This document shows positions 63,507 to 64,000 of a stretch of 64,000 nt of DNA, one piece after another; the first letter of the stretch is position 1, and each line of letters begins with the position of its first letter. Origin of the DNA: Woeseiaceae bacterium (GTDB taxonomy: Bacteria; Pseudomonadota; Gammaproteobacteria; Steroidobacterales; Woeseiaceae); NCBI GenBank assembly GCA_021773075.1, contig JAJFKT010000035.1, positions 310,001-374,000 of the forward strand. Reading direction: 5' to 3'. The notes beneath the pieces were generated by a model. The model was given only the letters and a program-made list of their open reading frames with translations. It was not told the origin of the DNA and did not search any database. A program made the position numbers and the translations under genes.

Positions 63507-64000
63507 ATGGCTACTCCTGAAAACAAACTGGCTTTCGACGGCGGTTGGGGATACGACCCGGCTCCGGAAAGTACCGATCACATCAATATCAAGAACCGCT
63601 ATGGATTGTTCATTAATGGCGACTTCGTAAAGCCGGAAAAGGGCAAGTACTTCGATACCGTTAATCCGGCAACCGAAGAAAGAACTAGCCGTGTAGCGGA
63701 TGCGAGTCAGGCAGACGTCGATAAAGCGGTCAAAGCTGCGCGCGAGGCCTACCGCACGACATGGGGTCGGATGAAGCCGGCTGAGCGCGGCAAATACATG
63801 TACCGCATCGCACGTATCATGCAGGAACGGGCGCGCGAGTTTTCCGTCATTGAGTCGCTCGATGGCGGCAAGCCGATTCGCGAATCAAGAGACGTGGATG
63901 TGCCGCTGGCGGCGGCGCACTTTTTCTACTACGCGGGCTGGGCGGACAAACTCGAGTACGCGTTTCCCGGACGCACAGCGCGCCCATTGGGAGTTGCAGG
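63507..64000 (+). CDS. Aldehyde dehydrogenase (truncated by window edge)
   Basis: Starts at ATG 63507, two bases after the deoC stop, and continues past the right edge; 164 codons are visible. The NAD(P)-dependent aldehyde dehydrogenase N-terminus is plain: YGLFINGDFVKPEKGKYFDT near 32-51, VNPATEE, ADVDKAVKAAREAYRTTWGR near 69-88, and IARIMQERAREFSVIESLDGGKPI near 104-127 (written in two overlapping blocks). The catalytic cysteine lies beyond the window. In a deo operon it most likely oxidises the acetaldehyde released by DeoC to acetate or acetyl units. The acylating (CoA) type is not suggested by this N-terminus. Confidence 0.9.
   Translation, partial: MATPENKLAFDGGWGYDPAPESTDHINIKNRYGLFINGDFVKPEKGKYFDTVNPATEERTSRVADASQADVDKAVKAAREAYRTTWGRMKPAERGKYMYRIARIMQERAREFSVIESLDGGKPIRESRDVDVPLAAAHFFYYAGWADKLEYAFPGRTARPLGVA

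Overview
The window looks like the chromosome of a free-living, aerobic, Gram-negative heterotroph. It is most likely a marine-type gammaproteobacterium, possibly near Woeseia or Steroidobacterales; this is inferred from overall gene content, not from a marker gene. Support includes many lipoprotein signals, two very large Oar-like TonB-dependent receptors, a caa3-type oxidase, LolCDE-like ABC genes, AzoR, PutP and DeoABCD-type enzymes. Genes are densely packed on both strands. I saw no rRNA, tRNA, CRISPR array, prophage or intact insertion sequence.

Layout. 0-15.5 kb holds mixed housekeeping and signalling genes: a diguanylate cyclase, a racemase with a D-cysteine desulfhydrase/cysteate lyase-like enzyme, an ABC-2 exporter, an MFS protein carrying an unusual C-terminal extension, a large secreted nuclease lipoprotein, pirin plus azoreductase with a divergent LysR regulator, lysoplasmalogenase, an AI-2E-family permease, a CBS protein and an Lrp regulator. 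15.5-20.6 kb is a tight five-gene operon: LolA-like periplasmic protein, two FtsX/LolE-type permeases, a LolD-like ATPase and an outer-membrane beta-barrel. It looks like a self-contained inner-to-outer-membrane lipid or lipoprotein export route. 20.6-30.6 kb carries hemerythrin, DUF937 and LysM/BON proteins, an M48 protease, phosphatidylserine synthase, a metzincin-type protease with a Na+/proline symporter, and an ECF sigma operon with a secreted protein and a probable anti-sigma factor. 30.7-35.6 kb is a cytochrome oxidase operon, closed by a clear terminator.

From 36 kb to the right edge nearly every gene serves nucleic-acid salvage as a carbon, nitrogen and phosphorus source. Lipoprotein or secreted enzymes could degrade nucleic acids or nucleotides outside the cytoplasm: an EEP-family hydrolase, a class-B/e(P4)-like HAD phosphatase, a 5'-nucleotidase and an exported MTA/SAH-deaminase-like amidohydrolase. 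Two paralogous TonB-dependent receptors could import products across the outer membrane, and NupC and an NCS1 permease across the inner membrane. Thymidine phosphorylase, purine nucleoside phosphorylase, nucleoside hydrolase and cytidine deaminase split or deaminate nucleosides. DeoB, DeoC and an aldehyde dehydrogenase take the sugar to acetyl units. PreT/PreA, dihydropyrimidinase and beta-ureidopropionase complete reductive pyrimidine-base breakdown. A PhyH-type Fe(II)/2-oxoglutarate dioxygenase sits first in the deoA-nupC-nucleoside hydrolase operon and has no obvious role in the known pathway. The ExeM-like nuclease at 7.6-9.4 kb could feed the same process from a distance.

The left end is open (the first gene may begin upstream) and the right end cuts an aldehyde dehydrogenase.
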